The notes under the pieces are model-generated. The model saw nothing but the letters and a program-made list of their open reading frames with translations. It searched no databases and was not told the origin of the DNA. This document shows, one piece after another, positions 41,933-50,747 of a stretch of DNA of 64,000 nt. The stretch's first letter is position 1, and each line of letters opens with the position of its first letter. Source of the DNA: Flavobacterium bernardetii (GTDB lineage: Bacteria; Bacteroidota; Bacteroidia; Flavobacteriales; Flavobacteriaceae); the NCBI RefSeq assembly GCF_011305415.1, contig NZ_JAANOQ010000002.1, positions 62,001 to 126,000 of the forward strand, written 5' to 3'. Position numbers and translations under genes: made by a program.

Positions 41933-42928
41933 ATGTCAGTAAATATCGATCAGGTATTAGAAGAAACCAAAAAGTTTGCGGCTCAAAATCCGACAATCTT
42001 AATGGGCAACATCATGTCTACTGAAATTCTATTGAACAAGTATGCTAAACTGATCCCTAAAGTTAGAGGTGAGTACGCAACGGTTCATAGTCTTTTGGGG
42101 CATGTTGTACAGGCGTTCCAACCTACTTGGACAGAAATGGCGGACGTTCAGTTCCGTGGAAAACAAATGAAAGATTATCATCAGAAAGTAAACTTCGGTT
42201 TTGTTCCTGCTGAGATTTTAGGATCTTGGATTGAGCAAAAATATGATGAAGGAGTAGACTTGAAAGATAAAACTATCTCTAAACACGTTATGACGGTTTT
42301 AGGACAGAAAATTATCTCTGATGTTAACTATTTATCTGTTAAAGCGGTTTACAATGCTGCAACTCCAACAGTATTTGGAGCATCAATGAACGGTTTAAAT
42401 AAAATCCACACGGATTTAATGGCCAACACGGATAATCCTTGTTTCAAAATTCCTACTAATGCTTTGTCTAGTACAAACATTTTGGATGAAGTTTTGAAAT
42501 TCGAAAGAGGGTTTCCGGAAACGTACAAACCATTTGTAAAAGAAATTAAAATGTCGGTTACAAATGCAGAAAACTATCTTTTATTATACGAAGATGTTTT
42601 CGGAAAAAACACTGACTTCTCAATGGAGAAAGGTTTGAAAACTCGTTTAGGTGGTAGAACAATTATTGCAGTTCCAGGAATGGACAATAATAAACTTTCT
42701 GCTACAATTGATGGAAACTTTGCAAGAATGATCGATGTTATCGAAAACCCTGCAACGATTACTGATGTACAAAAACAAGATTACAAAATCAAAGTTTTTG
42801 CTGAGTTCACACTTGGTTACGATTATGCAGTAAATGAATTAGTATTCATGAACGACACCGTTGGAACTACAAGAGGTTTAGGTAATGCTACTTTGAATGG
42901 ATTGTACTATCCTGAAGAGTCTTTATAA
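41933..42928 (+). CDS. major capsid protein
   Basis: A 331-residue protein directly after the protease/scaffold. It has helical N-terminal arm DQVLEETKKFAAQNPTILMG, then TYKPFVKEIKMSVTNAENYL and LGGRTIIAVPGMDNNK, consistent with an HK97-fold capsid. Codon choice shifts to more C-ending codons than in neighbours, as expected for a highly expressed gene. Assignment rests on position, size and composition. Confidence 0.75.
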   Translation: MSVNIDQVLEETKKFAAQNPTILMGNIMSTEILLNKYAKLIPKVRGEYATVHSLLGHVVQAFQPTWTEMADVQFRGKQMKDYHQKVNFGFVPAEILGSWIEQKYDEGVDLKDKTISKHVMTVLGQKIISDVNYLSVKAVYNAATPTVFGASMNGLNKIHTDLMANTDNPCFKIPTNALSSTNILDEVLKFERGFPETYKPFVKEIKMSVTNAENYLLLYEDVFGKNTDFSMEKGLKTRLGGRTIIAVPGMDNNKLSATIDGNFARMIDVIENPATITDVQKQDYKIKVFAEFTLGYDYAVNELVFMNDTVGTTRGLGNATLNGLYYPEESL

Positions 42929-42944
42929 TCTTTAGTTTATATCA

Positions 42945-43625
42945 ATGGAAGCATTAATAAAAAAAGCAAAAGAGCTCGGCATTGAGAATGCCGAGACTCT
43001 TACTGAACCTCAGTTAAAAAAAGCTATTTCTAAAGCTGAAACCGCTTTAAAAACTGCAGAAAATCAAAAATCTGAACACGAAGATCTTTTAAAAAGAGCT
43101 GTTGAGTTAGGTTTTGATAAAGAGTTGTTTGCTGAATTTTCAATAGAAAATTTAAAAACAGCTATTTCAGAAGCTGAAGCGGAAAACGAAGCAAAGGAAT
43201 TATCTGCAGGTAAAGCTGCATTAATTTCTGAACTTTTAGGTGTTGATTTCAATACTTCTACTTTGGAAGAAGTAAGAACTGCAGCTGAAAATGTAGTAAT
43301 TGAAAATGCAAAAACAAGATCTGAAGTGTTGAAAAAACACATTGGTTTTGATTTGTTTGAAATTGAACCTGAAGCATTAGACACTGCATTAACTCAACTT
43401 AAAGCTGTTGAAGCTTCTCCAGTTGTAGAAAAAGTTCCTGAAGGTAAAACTTCAAAACATTTTAAAGCCGGAAATGGGATTAAATATGTTTTTGATGAAG
43501 AAGCTCCAGAAGCTTTCCGTTTCGCAGATGTTGTGAAAACTCAAAAAGAATGGATGGAAGATACAGAATCGATGGAACTAATGATCCAAGGAGGAGTATC
43601 TTATGTTAAACCTTTAAAAAAATAA
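42945..43625 (+). CDS. phage structural protein with repeated HeH/SAP-like helical motifs
   Basis: A 226-residue protein. Three to four repeats of a 'long helix, L/G-(I/F)-(D/E), short helix' unit are visible: LIKKAKELGIENAETLTEPQ, LLKRAVELGFDKELFAEFSI and LISELLGVDFNTSTLEEVRT, like HeH/LEM/SAP motifs. The C-terminal ~50 residues (FKAGNGIKYVFDEEAPEAFR) form a separate domain. It is probably a head-associated protein. Function unknown. Confidence 0.55.
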   Translation: MEALIKKAKELGIENAETLTEPQLKKAISKAETALKTAENQKSEHEDLLKRAVELGFDKELFAEFSIENLKTAISEAEAENEAKELSAGKAALISELLGVDFNTSTLEEVRTAAENVVIENAKTRSEVLKKHIGFDLFEIEPEALDTALTQLKAVEASPVVEKVPEGKTSKHFKAGNGIKYVFDEEAPEAFRFADVVKTQKEWMEDTESMELMIQGGVSYVKPLKK

Positions 43626-43627
43626 GC

Positions 43628-44194
43628 ATGGCAAATTGTTTTGAAGATATTGCAAATGAAAACTTAGAAGCTTGTATCAATTCAGAAATACAAGCAGGAG
43701 TTTCAGAAGTAGGTGTATATTACGCTGTACACTCACAAATCACTACTTTTCCAATGCCTTTGAATCCTGGTGACGTAGGATATGATTTTGAATCTGCAGT
43801 TACTGTAGCTTCTCCAATTGTGTTTTCTGCAGGTAAAGGATTTGGTAGAATGACTGTTCAGTCAGATATGGGAGAAGTAAAAGTTTCAGCTCCTGGAAAT
43901 AAAGGAAATAAAAAATCGAAATCATCTTTTGATTTTTATATTCCTGGTAACTCGAAAAAACTTTTAGGTTACATCAGAACTTTCAAAAACATCCCTATGG
44001 TGTTTATTGTTACTGAACGAGACGGACAAAAACGTTTAGTTGGAGATAAATTCAATCCAGCTTACATGAGCGAGGTTGAAGGTACTACAGGTAAAGGTGG
44101 TGAGGATAACAAAGGTGTTCAATTTACAATTGAGGCGTTTTCGTTACCAATTGTTTATGAAAGTACAATTCAAGAGCCTGTTGTAATTCCTTAA
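43628..44194 (+). CDS. major tail tube-like protein
   Basis: A 188-residue beta-rich protein (VGYDFESAVTVASPIVFSAG, KSKSSFDFYIPGNSKKLLGY, RDGQKRLVGDKFNPAYMSEV), of the size and pattern of siphophage tail-tube proteins. It begins 2 bases after the preceding gene, and a small chaperone-like ORF follows, as is typical of tail tube operons. Assignment by context and fold impression. Confidence 0.6.
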   Translation: MANCFEDIANENLEACINSEIQAGVSEVGVYYAVHSQITTFPMPLNPGDVGYDFESAVTVASPIVFSAGKGFGRMTVQSDMGEVKVSAPGNKGNKKSKSSFDFYIPGNSKKLLGYIRTFKNIPMVFIVTERDGQKRLVGDKFNPAYMSEVEGTTGKGGEDNKGVQFTIEAFSLPIVYESTIQEPVVIP

Positions 44195-44197
44195 CGG

Positions 44198-44509
44198 ATG
44201 AAGAAATTTTTTGAAATAGTAAATCTACAAATACCTTGTTCTTTCATTTTAAATGATGGATCAAGGTTTGATTTACGAACTGGAATTCCTAATAATTCGT
44301 TAGAAGTTTATAAAACTGGCTTTCATCATTTAGGATTGAAAGAAGGTGCTGAAGAGTTATTTAAAAAAGAAAAGGTTAATGATTTAATCGATCTAATTAG
44401 AAAAGCTCGAAGAGTACAAGATGTTAAAATTTTGGCATTGGCTAAACCTGATATTGCAAAAGTTAAGGAAGAAGCTGAGGCTAGAATTAAAATTTTAGAA
44501 TCTAAATAA
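44198..44509 (+). CDS. phage protein, unknown, possible tail assembly chaperone
   Basis: A 103-residue protein with a C-terminal helical, charged half (VQDVKILALAKPDIAKVKEE). Position after the tail tube gene is where tail assembly chaperones sit, but the tape measure gene is far away here. No family recognised. Confidence 0.5.
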   Translation: MKKFFEIVNLQIPCSFILNDGSRFDLRTGIPNNSLEVYKTGFHHLGLKEGAEELFKKEKVNDLIDLIRKARRVQDVKILALAKPDIAKVKEEAEARIKILESK

Positions 44510-44542
44510 TTTAGATATTCGTGTTGTGTTGTTTTAAAGAAG

Positions 44543-44571
44543 AAAAGCCAGTCTATTGATTGGCTTTTTTT
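44543..44571 (+). terminator. intrinsic terminator
   Basis: AAGCCAGTC-loop-GATTGGCTT with one G-U pair, followed by TTTTTT. It ends the protease-capsid-tail tube transcript. Confidence 0.8.
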
Positions 44572-44582
44572 ATATTGATTTT

Positions 44583-45323
44583 ATGGATATACAAGAATGG
44601 TTTGATAAAAATGGTACGTATCAAGAAGGATTAATGATATATGCTTCTTTGCCTTTTAAAAGCAATTTGTTTTTAAAAAGCATTCAGCGTGAAAATATTT
44701 CTAATTTACTGAAATTGAAATATGAGCTCAAGAAAGCGTTAAATAATAAATCTGCAGTAATTATAAAGCAAAGCGAAAAAATTACAACAGAAGAAGTAAA
44801 AACACGAGTAATTGAACCAATACTTCAGGATTTTAAAAATAAAGATGCAACTACTTCTTTAGATAAAGAAAATATGGCCATGTATCCAATGGAATTACAT
44901 GAAACATATAGAAATAGAATTTCAGACTTTTATGAAGCTTGTGAGCTGAAGTTTAAGTTAAACATGTTGCATCCAGATGCTGAAGAAGAAGCGTTTGATT
45001 TAATTTTTAAACTTGAGATTCTTTGGGAGAAAATAGATAGAGCTTGGTTTGTTCTTAATCATTGGAAAGATTATAATCGAATTATGCCAATGAAAGAAAC
45101 TGAGGACTTTACCAAATTGAATGGCATACAATTAGTAAAGCGTCGCGATCAACTTCAAACTTCAATTTCAAAAAGGAATAAAACCCTGGATAAATTATCT
45201 CAAGAAGTTGAAGCTTCTCCTGAAGACCGTACTAAACTAAATCTGTATAATCGAAAAAAAGAACAACTACAGCAATTATTAATCGATTTAGAAACAATTA
45301 GAAATTTATTGAAAAATGAGTGA
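44583..45323 (+). CDS. phage protein, unknown (246 aa), coiled coil
   Basis: A 246-residue helical protein. Its C-terminal third is a coiled coil (QLQTSISKRNKTLDKLSQEV ... KEQLQQLLIDLETIRNLLKN). The start at 44583 is chosen because the longer frame (44556) begins inside a terminator. It overlaps the methyltransferase start by 8 bases. Function unknown. Confidence 0.55.
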   Translation: MDIQEWFDKNGTYQEGLMIYASLPFKSNLFLKSIQRENISNLLKLKYELKKALNNKSAVIIKQSEKITTEEVKTRVIEPILQDFKNKDATTSLDKENMAMYPMELHETYRNRISDFYEACELKFKLNMLHPDAEEEAFDLIFKLEILWEKIDRAWFVLNHWKDYNRIMPMKETEDFTKLNGIQLVKRRDQLQTSISKRNKTLDKLSQEVEASPEDRTKLNLYNRKKEQLQQLLIDLETIRNLLKNE

Positions 45324-46596
45324 TTTGATATTGTCGCCTTTGGAATGGTCAACCGAAAAAAGAAAAGTTTCGGATCTAATTCCTTATGAATATAATCCGA
45401 GAAAATTGTCGGATGAGAAAAAAGAAAAATTAAAAGCAAGTTTAGAGCGTTTCAATCTTGCTGAAATACCTGCAATTAATACAGATAATATGATTATTGC
45501 AGGACATCAGAGAGTAGTGGTTCTATTAGAGCTCGGCCGTGGTGATGAATTAATAGATGTGCGTGTTCCTAGCAGAACGCTTACTGAAGAAGAATTTAAA
45601 ATTTACAATATTAGCTCTAATGTTCCTACTGGAGAATGGGATGTCGATATTTTAAACGCAATTTTTGTTGATATTGATTTATTGGAATTAGGTTTAGATG
45701 TGAGTGCCATTCCTCTTCCTGAAGATAATATTTCTCTTGATCTTTTTAATGAAGAAGAAGAGGAGTTTGAACCTGAATTACCGGTCAATCCAATTTCTGT
45801 TACTGGAGATATTTACGAGTTTAGAAGTTTACAGAAAAAATTAACTCACAGGTTGATTTGTGGTGATAGTAGAGATGTTACGGTTTATGATAAATTACTT
45901 CAGAATGAATTGTTTAGATTGATTTTGACTGATCCTCCTTATAATGTAGATTATGAAGGTGGTACAAAAGACAAATTAAAAATTCAAAATGACAAAATGA
46001 AATCGGATGATTTCTACGATTTCCTTTTAGGTTTTTATACTGCAGCTTTTTCAAAAGCTTCTCCTGGTTGTCCACTTTATGTTTTCCATGCTGATACTGA
46101 AGGAATAAATTTTCGTAAAGCTTTGAAAGATTCAGGATTTAAACTTTCTCAATGTCTTATTTGGCTGAAAAATTCTATTGTAATGGGGCGTCAGGATTAT
46201 CACTGGAAACACGAACCGTGTCTTTATGGTTGGAAAGAAGGCGAAGCACATCCTTGGTACTCGGACCGAAAACAAACTACAATTTTAGAGTTTGATCGCC
46301 CAACTAAAAGCGAGGATCATCCAACTATGAAACCTGTACCATTATTTGTTTACATTATAAAAAACAGCTCAAAACAAAGGGATTTAGTGGGTGATGCGTT
46401 TACAGGATCAGGAACAACGATTATTGCATGTGAGCAAACTTGGAGACAAGCAAGATGTTTGGAGCTGGAACCAGGATTCGTAGATGTGAATGTTAAACGT
46501 TGGACAAAATATATGCGTGATAATCATTTGGAATATGAAGTTTACAGAAATGGACAAATTTTGTCCAAAACAGATCTCGACAAATATTTAGAATAA
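45316..46596 (+). CDS. ParB-like domain fused to DNA methyltransferase
   Basis: A 426-residue protein. Residues ~15-110 are ParB/Srx-like (LIPYEYNPRKLSDEKKEKLK, IAGHQRVVVLLELG). Residues ~175-426 are an amino-methyltransferase with the DPPY motif at ~206-209 (LILTDPPYN) placed before the AdoMet motif I (GDAFTGSGTT, ~360-368), the beta-class order. It probably methylates N6-adenine or N4-cytosine in phage DNA against host restriction. No partner restriction enzyme is encoded nearby. Confidence 0.85.
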   Translation: MSDLILSPLEWSTEKRKVSDLIPYEYNPRKLSDEKKEKLKASLERFNLAEIPAINTDNMIIAGHQRVVVLLELGRGDELIDVRVPSRTLTEEEFKIYNISSNVPTGEWDVDILNAIFVDIDLLELGLDVSAIPLPEDNISLDLFNEEEEEFEPELPVNPISVTGDIYEFRSLQKKLTHRLICGDSRDVTVYDKLLQNELFRLILTDPPYNVDYEGGTKDKLKIQNDKMKSDDFYDFLLGFYTAAFSKASPGCPLYVFHADTEGINFRKALKDSGFKLSQCLIWLKNSIVMGRQDYHWKHEPCLYGWKEGEAHPWYSDRKQTTILEFDRPTKSEDHPTMKPVPLFVYIIKNSSKQRDLVGDAFTGSGTTIIACEQTWRQARCLELEPGFVDVNVKRWTKYMRDNHLEYEVYRNGQILSKTDLDKYLE

Positions 46597-46600
46597 CCTG

Positions 46601-46630
46601 AAAGCCACTAGAGATAGTGGCTTTTCTTTT
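46601..46630 (+). terminator. intrinsic terminator after methyltransferase
   Basis: AAAGCCACTA-GAGA-TAGTGGCTTTT followed by CTTTTT. Perfect 10-bp stem. Confidence 0.88.
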
Positions 46631-46665
46631 TGTCCTTTTTATACACTTTCCTTTTTAAAACCTTG
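46631..46665 (+). promoter_or_regulatory. candidate late promoter element
   Basis: TGTCCTTTTT, with TTG ending 35 bases from the first T (CCTTG at 46661-46665), 18 bases before the start at 46683. It directly follows a terminator, so a promoter is needed here. Confidence 0.4.
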
Positions 46666-46682
46666 CGTAAAAATTCAACAAT

Positions 46683-47261
46683 ATGGCTGGAGAATTGATT
46701 TTACGAAAAAAAGAAACCACACTTGATAAAATCAGAAAGTATTATCTAAAAGGTCCTGATAAAGTTACTCTTTCAGATAACCAAGAAAAAATTCGTTTGA
46801 AATTATACAAAGCATGGAACTTGTTGTGTAACTATCATTCCAAGGAACAAGCAATGAACGTTCTTTTTAATGATGGGTGTTCAAGAGCTCAAGCTTATAG
46901 ATATGTAAATGACTCAATGTCTGTTTTTGGAGATGTTTTTAAAAATCAAATTGAAGCAAAAAGGTATTTGATTGAAGAAGATTTAATGAGACTTCAGCAG
47001 CGTGCTATTAAAAATGGTGATGGAGATTTAGAGTTAAGAGTTCTTGCTCAGCGTATAAAACTAGGGAACTTCAACAAGGATAACGACATTAATTTTGATC
47101 CTGAAAAATTACAGGCTCAAACTTATATTATCAAAGCAGATCCTGCAGCTCTTGAGATTATTCGTCAAAGAGGTGATGGAGGGCTGTTTGACTTTAATAT
47201 GGTGGATTCTGAAAATATTCCATTTCAAGAAGTAAAGGAGGTTGATGATGATGAAGAATAA
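46683..47261 (+). CDS. terminase small subunit-like protein
   Basis: A 192-residue protein with an HTH-like N-terminal half (NYHSKEQAMNVLFNDGCSRA followed by QAYRYVND) and a helical oligomerisation region with LMRLQQRAIKNGDGDLELRV. It directly precedes and overlaps the large terminase, as expected for a DNA-recognition subunit. A strong AAAGGAGGT ribosome site for the next gene lies near its 3' end. Confidence 0.65.
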   Translation: MAGELILRKKETTLDKIRKYYLKGPDKVTLSDNQEKIRLKLYKAWNLLCNYHSKEQAMNVLFNDGCSRAQAYRYVNDSMSVFGDVFKNQIEAKRYLIEEDLMRLQQRAIKNGDGDLELRVLAQRIKLGNFNKDNDINFDPEKLQAQTYIIKADPAALEIIRQRGDGGLFDFNMVDSENIPFQEVKEVDDDEE

Positions 47262-48840
47262 AGAAGTTTCACTAAATCTTCCTCAGTTAGCTGCAGTTGA
47301 GATTCCAAGAAAAAAAGTTTTAAATCCTGTAAAAAACGTATTGGTTTGGATTAAAATGATTGTTTTAGAATGGTCTAGAGGAACAGGAAAATCGACTATT
47401 TTAGGATGGTTCATTAAAGAAGCTTTAATTCAAATGCCCAAAGCTACTGGAGTGCTTGTTGGAGAAACATATCAACAAATGTTATCTCGTACACTTCCTT
47501 CTACTAAACAGGGATTAGCAATGTTTGGAATATATGAAGATATCGATTATGTAGTAGGAAGATCAGGCAAAAAATTAGGTTATGAAATGCCGTTTCAGTC
47601 TCCTTTGAAATGGGATAATGTCATGCATTTTTCTAATGGTTTTATAATGGTTTTGGTTTCTAATGATATGCCGGATTCAGGACGTGGATTAAATTCAAGC
47701 TTTGTTGTTGGAGATGAAGCTGTGTTATTAGATAAAGAGCGTTTATATAACAACGTTCAAACAACTAATCGTTCTACTTGTGGTGGGTTGTATGATGATA
47801 AACCTTTATGTAATGCTGAAATTTATGCTTCTTCAGTTGCAATGACTCAAAAAGGTCAGTGGTTTACTGATTTAGAAAAGGTTGCGAAAAAGAAGCCATG
47901 GAAAGTTTTATTTATTAAAGCCAATGCTTTTGCTAACAAACAAAACTTATCAAAAGACTGGTTTGAAAGAATGAGGGATGAAGCTCCATCACAGGTTCAT
48001 TATGATGCTGAGATTAAGAATATCAGGCCTAAGAAAACTACTAAAGGATTTTATCCATCATTAGATCCAAAGAAGCATTATTACCGTTATGCTTATGATA
48101 ATTTATATCTGCAGGAAGTTGGTGTTAAGGCGACAAAGAAAGACTTTAATTGTAGACAAGACACTGATTATATGAGAAGCAAGCCATTGATCGTTACTAT
48201 TGACTGGGGTAACATCATGACGATGACTGTGTCTCAGGACCAGGGCGAAAGATATCGCTGTCTTAAAACATTCTATGTTAATTCTCCAAAGATTATTGAT
48301 GATCTAATTGATGAAGAGTTTGCTCCTTACTACGAGCCAATGAAGAAAGGGAACAATGTTATTGAGTTCTACTATGATCGTAATGGTAATAGTAAGACAC
48401 CTAACTCAAAGCTTACGTTTGCTGAACAGGCTGGAGCTGCATTCAAACGCAACGGATGGAAGGTTATCTATAAGACTCGTAAGCATGAGAACCCTCCACA
48501 TAATCAGAAGTTTATCGTATTGAATTACATATTGAAGTACGGAGGAATCAAAGGATTGCCGGTTGTTGAGATAAACGAAAACAATTGTCCAGACTTAATC
48601 ATCTCATTAGAGAATGCACCAGCAATGGAAGGTAACCAACCGAATACAATTGTCAAAGATAAACGAAGTGAGAAGTCTAAGACAACACCTCAAGAACACG
48701 CCACTCACTTCTCCGATACGTTTGACATACCGTTGTACTGGAGATACCACAAGCAGGTACAGAGATTGATATCAGACAACGGCGACCGTGGCTCATTGCC
48801 TTTGTTTAAAGGTCAATCAATGAATTTAATGAAACCTTAA
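47245..48840 (+). CDS. terL: terminase large subunit
   Basis: About 531 residues. The ATPase has Walker A LEWSRGTGKST (~43-52) and Walker B SFVVGDEAVLL (~153-163). The nuclease half has the RNase H-like strand PLIVTIDWGN (~313-322) and acidic residues further on (FYYDRNGN). Three ATG codons in a row (47245, 47248, 47251) follow an AAAGGAGGT site, so the exact start is ambiguous. Lysine codon use shifts from mostly AAA to mostly AAG after about 48.0 kb, which suggests that the nuclease half was exchanged. Confidence 0.85.
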   Translation: MMMKNKEVSLNLPQLAAVEIPRKKVLNPVKNVLVWIKMIVLEWSRGTGKSTILGWFIKEALIQMPKATGVLVGETYQQMLSRTLPSTKQGLAMFGIYEDIDYVVGRSGKKLGYEMPFQSPLKWDNVMHFSNGFIMVLVSNDMPDSGRGLNSSFVVGDEAVLLDKERLYNNVQTTNRSTCGGLYDDKPLCNAEIYASSVAMTQKGQWFTDLEKVAKKKPWKVLFIKANAFANKQNLSKDWFERMRDEAPSQVHYDAEIKNIRPKKTTKGFYPSLDPKKHYYRYAYDNLYLQEVGVKATKKDFNCRQDTDYMRSKPLIVTIDWGNIMTMTVSQDQGERYRCLKTFYVNSPKIIDDLIDEEFAPYYEPMKKGNNVIEFYYDRNGNSKTPNSKLTFAEQAGAAFKRNGWKVIYKTRKHENPPHNQKFIVLNYILKYGGIKGLPVVEINENNCPDLIISLENAPAMEGNQPNTIVKDKRSEKSKTTPQEHATHFSDTFDIPLYWRYHKQVQRLISDNGDRGSLPLFKGQSMNLMKP

Positions 48841-49074
48841 AATTTTTTTACCCACTAAAATCGTGGCATATATCGCTATTTTTTAAAAGGAAAGTGTAGA
48901 TGTAGGACAGGGGCAGGCCGGCAGAATCGTTAAATATGAGAAAATAAAAATAAATTTTTAGGCTAATATTTTGATAATCAATAAGTTATTTTTTAACAGT
49001 GAGATTACAGAAACAAATCAAGGTAGTTTTTATATGTCCTTTTAACACTTCTATTGTATAACGAATTTTGAATT
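48841..49074 (+). other. non-coding gap with a GC-rich island
   Basis: A 234-base gap. It is AT-rich apart from GACAGGGGCAGGCCGGCAG at 48906-48924, far above the local GC level. A TGTCCTTTT element (49035) stands before the next gene. No ORF is seen. Confidence 0.5.
49035..49070 (+). promoter_or_regulatory. candidate late promoter element
   Basis: TGTCCTTTTA, with TTTTG ending 36 bases from the first T. This lies only 4 bases before the ATG at 49075, so if the element is a -7 box the true start of the next gene must be later, or the transcript is leaderless. Confidence 0.28.
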
Positions 49075-49416
49075 ATGGAAAAACATATTTTTTTGAGACA
49101 GGTTTTAGAATTAATGAAAAAAAAAAATGCTGATGGAAATCCTGTAAGTTTTGATTTAGAAGTTCGCACTTTCAATAAATACAATAAATCAGGTGGAGTT
49201 TTAAAATCTTACAAGAATGCAAAAGTTTTAGTTGGCCAAAAATTAAAAGGAAAACCATTTGTAGAAGCTGAGCATTTTTACAGAAAACATCGCTCGAGAA
49301 AAAACCCTAACCACTGGCAAAATGAAACTAGGAATATTGAGCTGGAGTCTGGACAGATTAAAAAAATAAAAATTAGATATATAATCAGATTTAACGGAAC
49401 ATTCGTCAATTATTAG
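49075..49416 (+). CDS. phage protein, unknown (113 aa)
   Basis: A 113-residue basic protein (PVSFDLEVRTFNKYNKSGGV ... YRKHRSRKNPNHWQNETRNI), found between terminase and portal. No family recognised. An alternative start is the ATG at residue 14. Confidence 0.55.
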   Translation: MEKHIFLRQVLELMKKKNADGNPVSFDLEVRTFNKYNKSGGVLKSYKNAKVLVGQKLKGKPFVEAEHFYRKHRSRKNPNHWQNETRNIELESGQIKKIKIRYIIRFNGTFVNY

Positions 49417-49417
49417 C

Positions 49418-50746
49418 ATGAGACATTTTAATTCAATCGGAGTACACGTAGGAAAAGCAACTCTTGCAATGACAAATTTAAATACTGAATTTGTTAAGCC
49501 AAAAGCCATTCCTATTGATAATGCAAATCAGGAAGTTAAAGGAGAAATAATTCCATGGGGTTCTGATAATTTGTATCCTCAAAATTTTTATAATAAAAAA
49601 TATTTGAAAAACGGATCTGCAGTAGGTGGAGTTGGTGCTTTGCAAAATGCTCACTATGGTAGTGGGTTTCAACTTCAACTCGAGTCGGCGGATGAAAATG
49701 GAGCTTCGGTAAAAAAAATTGTTCCTTTTTTAAAGTATCCTGAAATTCAGCAGTTTGTCAGAAATTCAAAATTAAATAGATTTTGGAATGAAATAATTGC
49801 AGATCAAACTTTATTTAATATTGGATTTGCACATTTTGTTGTTTCAAAAGACTTTAAAAAAATTACTTCAGTTCGAAGACAAAAGGCTGCTTGGTGTCGT
49901 TTCGAAAAAATGGACAAGGATGGTGTAATTAAAAATGTTTATATCAATTCAGACTGGAGCAATGATAATAAAGAATATACTATTTCTGTTCCTGTTGTTG
50001 ATCCATATATGTCTGCTGAAGAAGTTCGTATTTGGTGTCAAGAAAATAAATTTTATGAATTTATCTATCCTTCTTATTATCCACTAATCGATGAAAGTTA
50101 TTATCCTAAACCTGGATGGCACGCAGTTGACAGAAATGGATGGATGGATGTTGCTAATTCTGTTCCGGAATTAAAACAAGCAATTTTTCAGAACCAAGCT
50201 CACATAAAATATATAATTTATGTGTCAGAGCAATACTTTGAAAACTTTTATAAAGAAGAGTGGGAGGATTTCGACGCTGATAAAAGACAAAAAATTCGTA
50301 ATGAATTAGTAGCTGCTATTGACGAACACATGTCTGGTAATTCTGCAGGTGGTCGATCGCTTATTTCTCCAGTTTTTGAAGAAAACGGAAAGTTTGTAGA
50401 AGGAATTAAAGTCGAACCAATTCAAAACCACTTGCAAGATGGTTCTTATCTTCCAGACGCATCAGCTGCTAACTCTGAAATCTTATTTGCATTAGGAGTA
50501 GATCCTTGCATTATAGGTTTAGGAATCCCTGGAGGGAAAAATTTATCAGGTAGTGGATCAGATAAGCGCGAGGCTTACAATATTCTTTGTGCAAATTTAA
50601 AACCACGCAGAGAAATCACACTTGAGGTATGGGATTTAACTAGAGATTTTAATTTATGGGATCCTAATTTAGAAGGTTGTTTTCCAAACATGGTTCTTAC
50701 TACACTCGACAAAGAAAAATCAGGACAAAACCAAATAGTAAATTAA
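49418..50746 (+). CDS. portal protein
   Basis: A 442-residue protein with IIPWGSDNLYPQNFYNKKYL near the N-terminus and GLGIPGGKNLSGSGSDKREA near the C-terminus, the 'SGS...REA' helix region seen in portal proteins of Bacteroidetes phages. It is the right size for a portal. It would form the dodecameric ring at the capsid vertex. It lies downstream of the terminase and, unusually, also downstream of capsid and tail tube genes. Confidence 0.75.
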   Translation: MRHFNSIGVHVGKATLAMTNLNTEFVKPKAIPIDNANQEVKGEIIPWGSDNLYPQNFYNKKYLKNGSAVGGVGALQNAHYGSGFQLQLESADENGASVKKIVPFLKYPEIQQFVRNSKLNRFWNEIIADQTLFNIGFAHFVVSKDFKKITSVRRQKAAWCRFEKMDKDGVIKNVYINSDWSNDNKEYTISVPVVDPYMSAEEVRIWCQENKFYEFIYPSYYPLIDESYYPKPGWHAVDRNGWMDVANSVPELKQAIFQNQAHIKYIIYVSEQYFENFYKEEWEDFDADKRQKIRNELVAAIDEHMSGNSAGGRSLISPVFEENGKFVEGIKVEPIQNHLQDGSYLPDASAANSEILFALGVDPCIIGLGIPGGKNLSGSGSDKREAYNILCANLKPRREITLEVWDLTRDFNLWDPNLEGCFPNMVLTTLDKEKSGQNQIVN

Positions 50747-50747
50747 T

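Noticed and set aside
43064..43384. 106-codon minus-strand ORF opposite the head protein
   Set aside because: A Ser/Ala/Asn-rich translation caused by the Glu/Lys/Ala-rich gene on the other strand.
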